Of a DNA stretch of 6,323 bases, positions 5,847 through 6,323 are shown one piece after another; positions within the stretch are counted from its first letter, which is position 1; each line of letters starts with the position of its first letter. Position numbers and translations under genes: made by a program. Below the pieces are notes generated by a model. That model was not told the origin of the DNA. It worked only from the letters and a program-made list of their open reading frames with translations, and did not search any database. The stretch is from an uncultured Opitutales bacterium (GTDB lineage: Bacteria > Verrucomicrobiota > Verrucomicrobiia > Opitutales > Intestinicryptomonadaceae), in the NCBI GenBank assembly GCA_900552245.1, contig URYY01000121.1, forward strand, positions 1 to 6,323, read 5' to 3'.

Positions 5847-6323
5847 ATGAAGCAAAGTTACATTATTTATCCACTATTTGCACTTTTTAGTGCGTCTATT
5901 TTATTTGCCCAAGAAGAATCTGGAAATGCAGAAAGTTCCACAACTGTGGAAATATCTAGCATAAGGATTGATGAAAATATTGTTCTTACTGATACGGACG
6001 TTGTTATAACTGGAGACGGAAAATCTGTTTGGGCTTGGCAACAGTCGAGTGGAACTTTTGAGTATTCTGCGACAAATGGCACGTTGAATACCTTGGGCGA
6101 TATTGAGGTTGGAAACACATGGAGCGCGTTTACGGACCAAACTTTAACGGTTAATTTGCTTGGCTCAGGTAACACGATAAGCCTTGCCGCAGGTAAACAG
6201 ATAAATCTTGCTGCAGCAGGTGGAAGTCCCGTGAATACGGGTAACACGTTTGCTATGAATATCGCAAGTTCCGACGAAGAGGCTCCGAATACACTTATCG
6301 TGGATACTATAAGAGTGGCTTCG
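5847..6323 (+). CDS. N-terminal part of a secreted, beta-rich, probable autotransporter-like surface protein
   Basis: Partial gene: the frame is open from the ATG at 5847 to the last base, 159 codons with no stop, so the C-terminus is not visible. Residues 1-21 form a Sec signal peptide: one lysine, a hydrophobic core (IIYPLFALFSASILF) and a likely cut after A21 in LFA-QEE. The mature part is acidic at first and then rich in Thr, Ser, Asn, Gly and alternating hydrophobics (for example LTVNLLGSGNTISLAAGK and TLIVDTIRVAS), the pattern of a right-handed beta-helix passenger domain. Such proteins with a C-terminal beta-barrel are frequent in gut Opitutales, but neither the barrel nor any sorting signal is in the window, so the class is inferred. 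It has its own control region behind the araA terminator and no Shine-Dalgarno sequence. A reverse-strand frame over the same bases is judged a shadow. Confidence 0.72.
   Translation, partial: MKQSYIIYPLFALFSASILFAQEESGNAESSTTVEISSIRIDENIVLTDTDVVITGDGKSVWAWQQSSGTFEYSATNGTLNTLGDIEVGNTWSAFTDQTLTVNLLGSGNTISLAAGKQINLAAAGGSPVNTGNTFAMNIASSDEEAPNTLIVDTIRVAS

Noticed and set aside
5867..6247. 126-codon reverse-strand frame
   Set aside because: The opposite strand has a good signal peptide and an uninterrupted beta-rich frame to the window edge; the reverse frame is a by-product of that composition.

Overview
The window reads as part of a chromosome from a host-associated member of the Verrucomicrobiota, most likely a gut Opitutales. 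This placement is inferred from three things: a LacI-type regulator with the sequence style of Opitutae, a Tat-exported Gfo/Idh/MocA oxidoreductase, and the start of a probable autotransporter-like surface protein. No start codon in view has a clear Shine-Dalgarno sequence. Base composition is moderate, with AT-rich intergenic stretches. I see no rRNA, tRNA, CRISPR array, insertion sequence or phage gene.

Layout from left to right. (1) A LacI/GalR-family regulator on the plus strand, probably cut at its 5' end by the window edge. (2) Converging on it with a 1-base gap, a minus-strand Old Yellow Enzyme family oxidoreductase with a C-terminal four-cysteine motif. (3) A divergent promoter region of about 190 bases carrying two copies of a 9-base dyad, TTACWGTAA. 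(4) A Gfo/Idh/MocA oxidoreductase with a twin-arginine leader, closed by a strong intrinsic terminator. (5) A promoter region with a third copy of the dyad. (6) L-arabinose isomerase (araA), complete and with all expected metal-site residues, closed by a second strong terminator. (7) A 457-base gap with several small hairpins and no convincing gene. (8) The first 159 residues of a secreted, beta-strand-rich protein that runs off the right edge.

The araA identification is secure. The oxidoreductases are secure at family level, but their substrates are not visible. The shared dyad sites suggest that the OYE gene, the gfo gene and araA answer to one regulator, with the adjacent LacI-family protein the obvious but unproven candidate. 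The simplest picture is a small sugar-responsive locus: one exported dehydrogenase, one cytoplasmic flavoenzyme and an arabinose isomerase. araA is terminated on both sides and no ribulokinase or ribulose-phosphate epimerase gene is next to it, so the rest of the arabinose pathway must lie elsewhere or be absent. I found no clear evidence of a wholly new biological system. The best leads are the shared operator-like sites, the near-leaderless promoters and the structured gap before the surface-protein gene.
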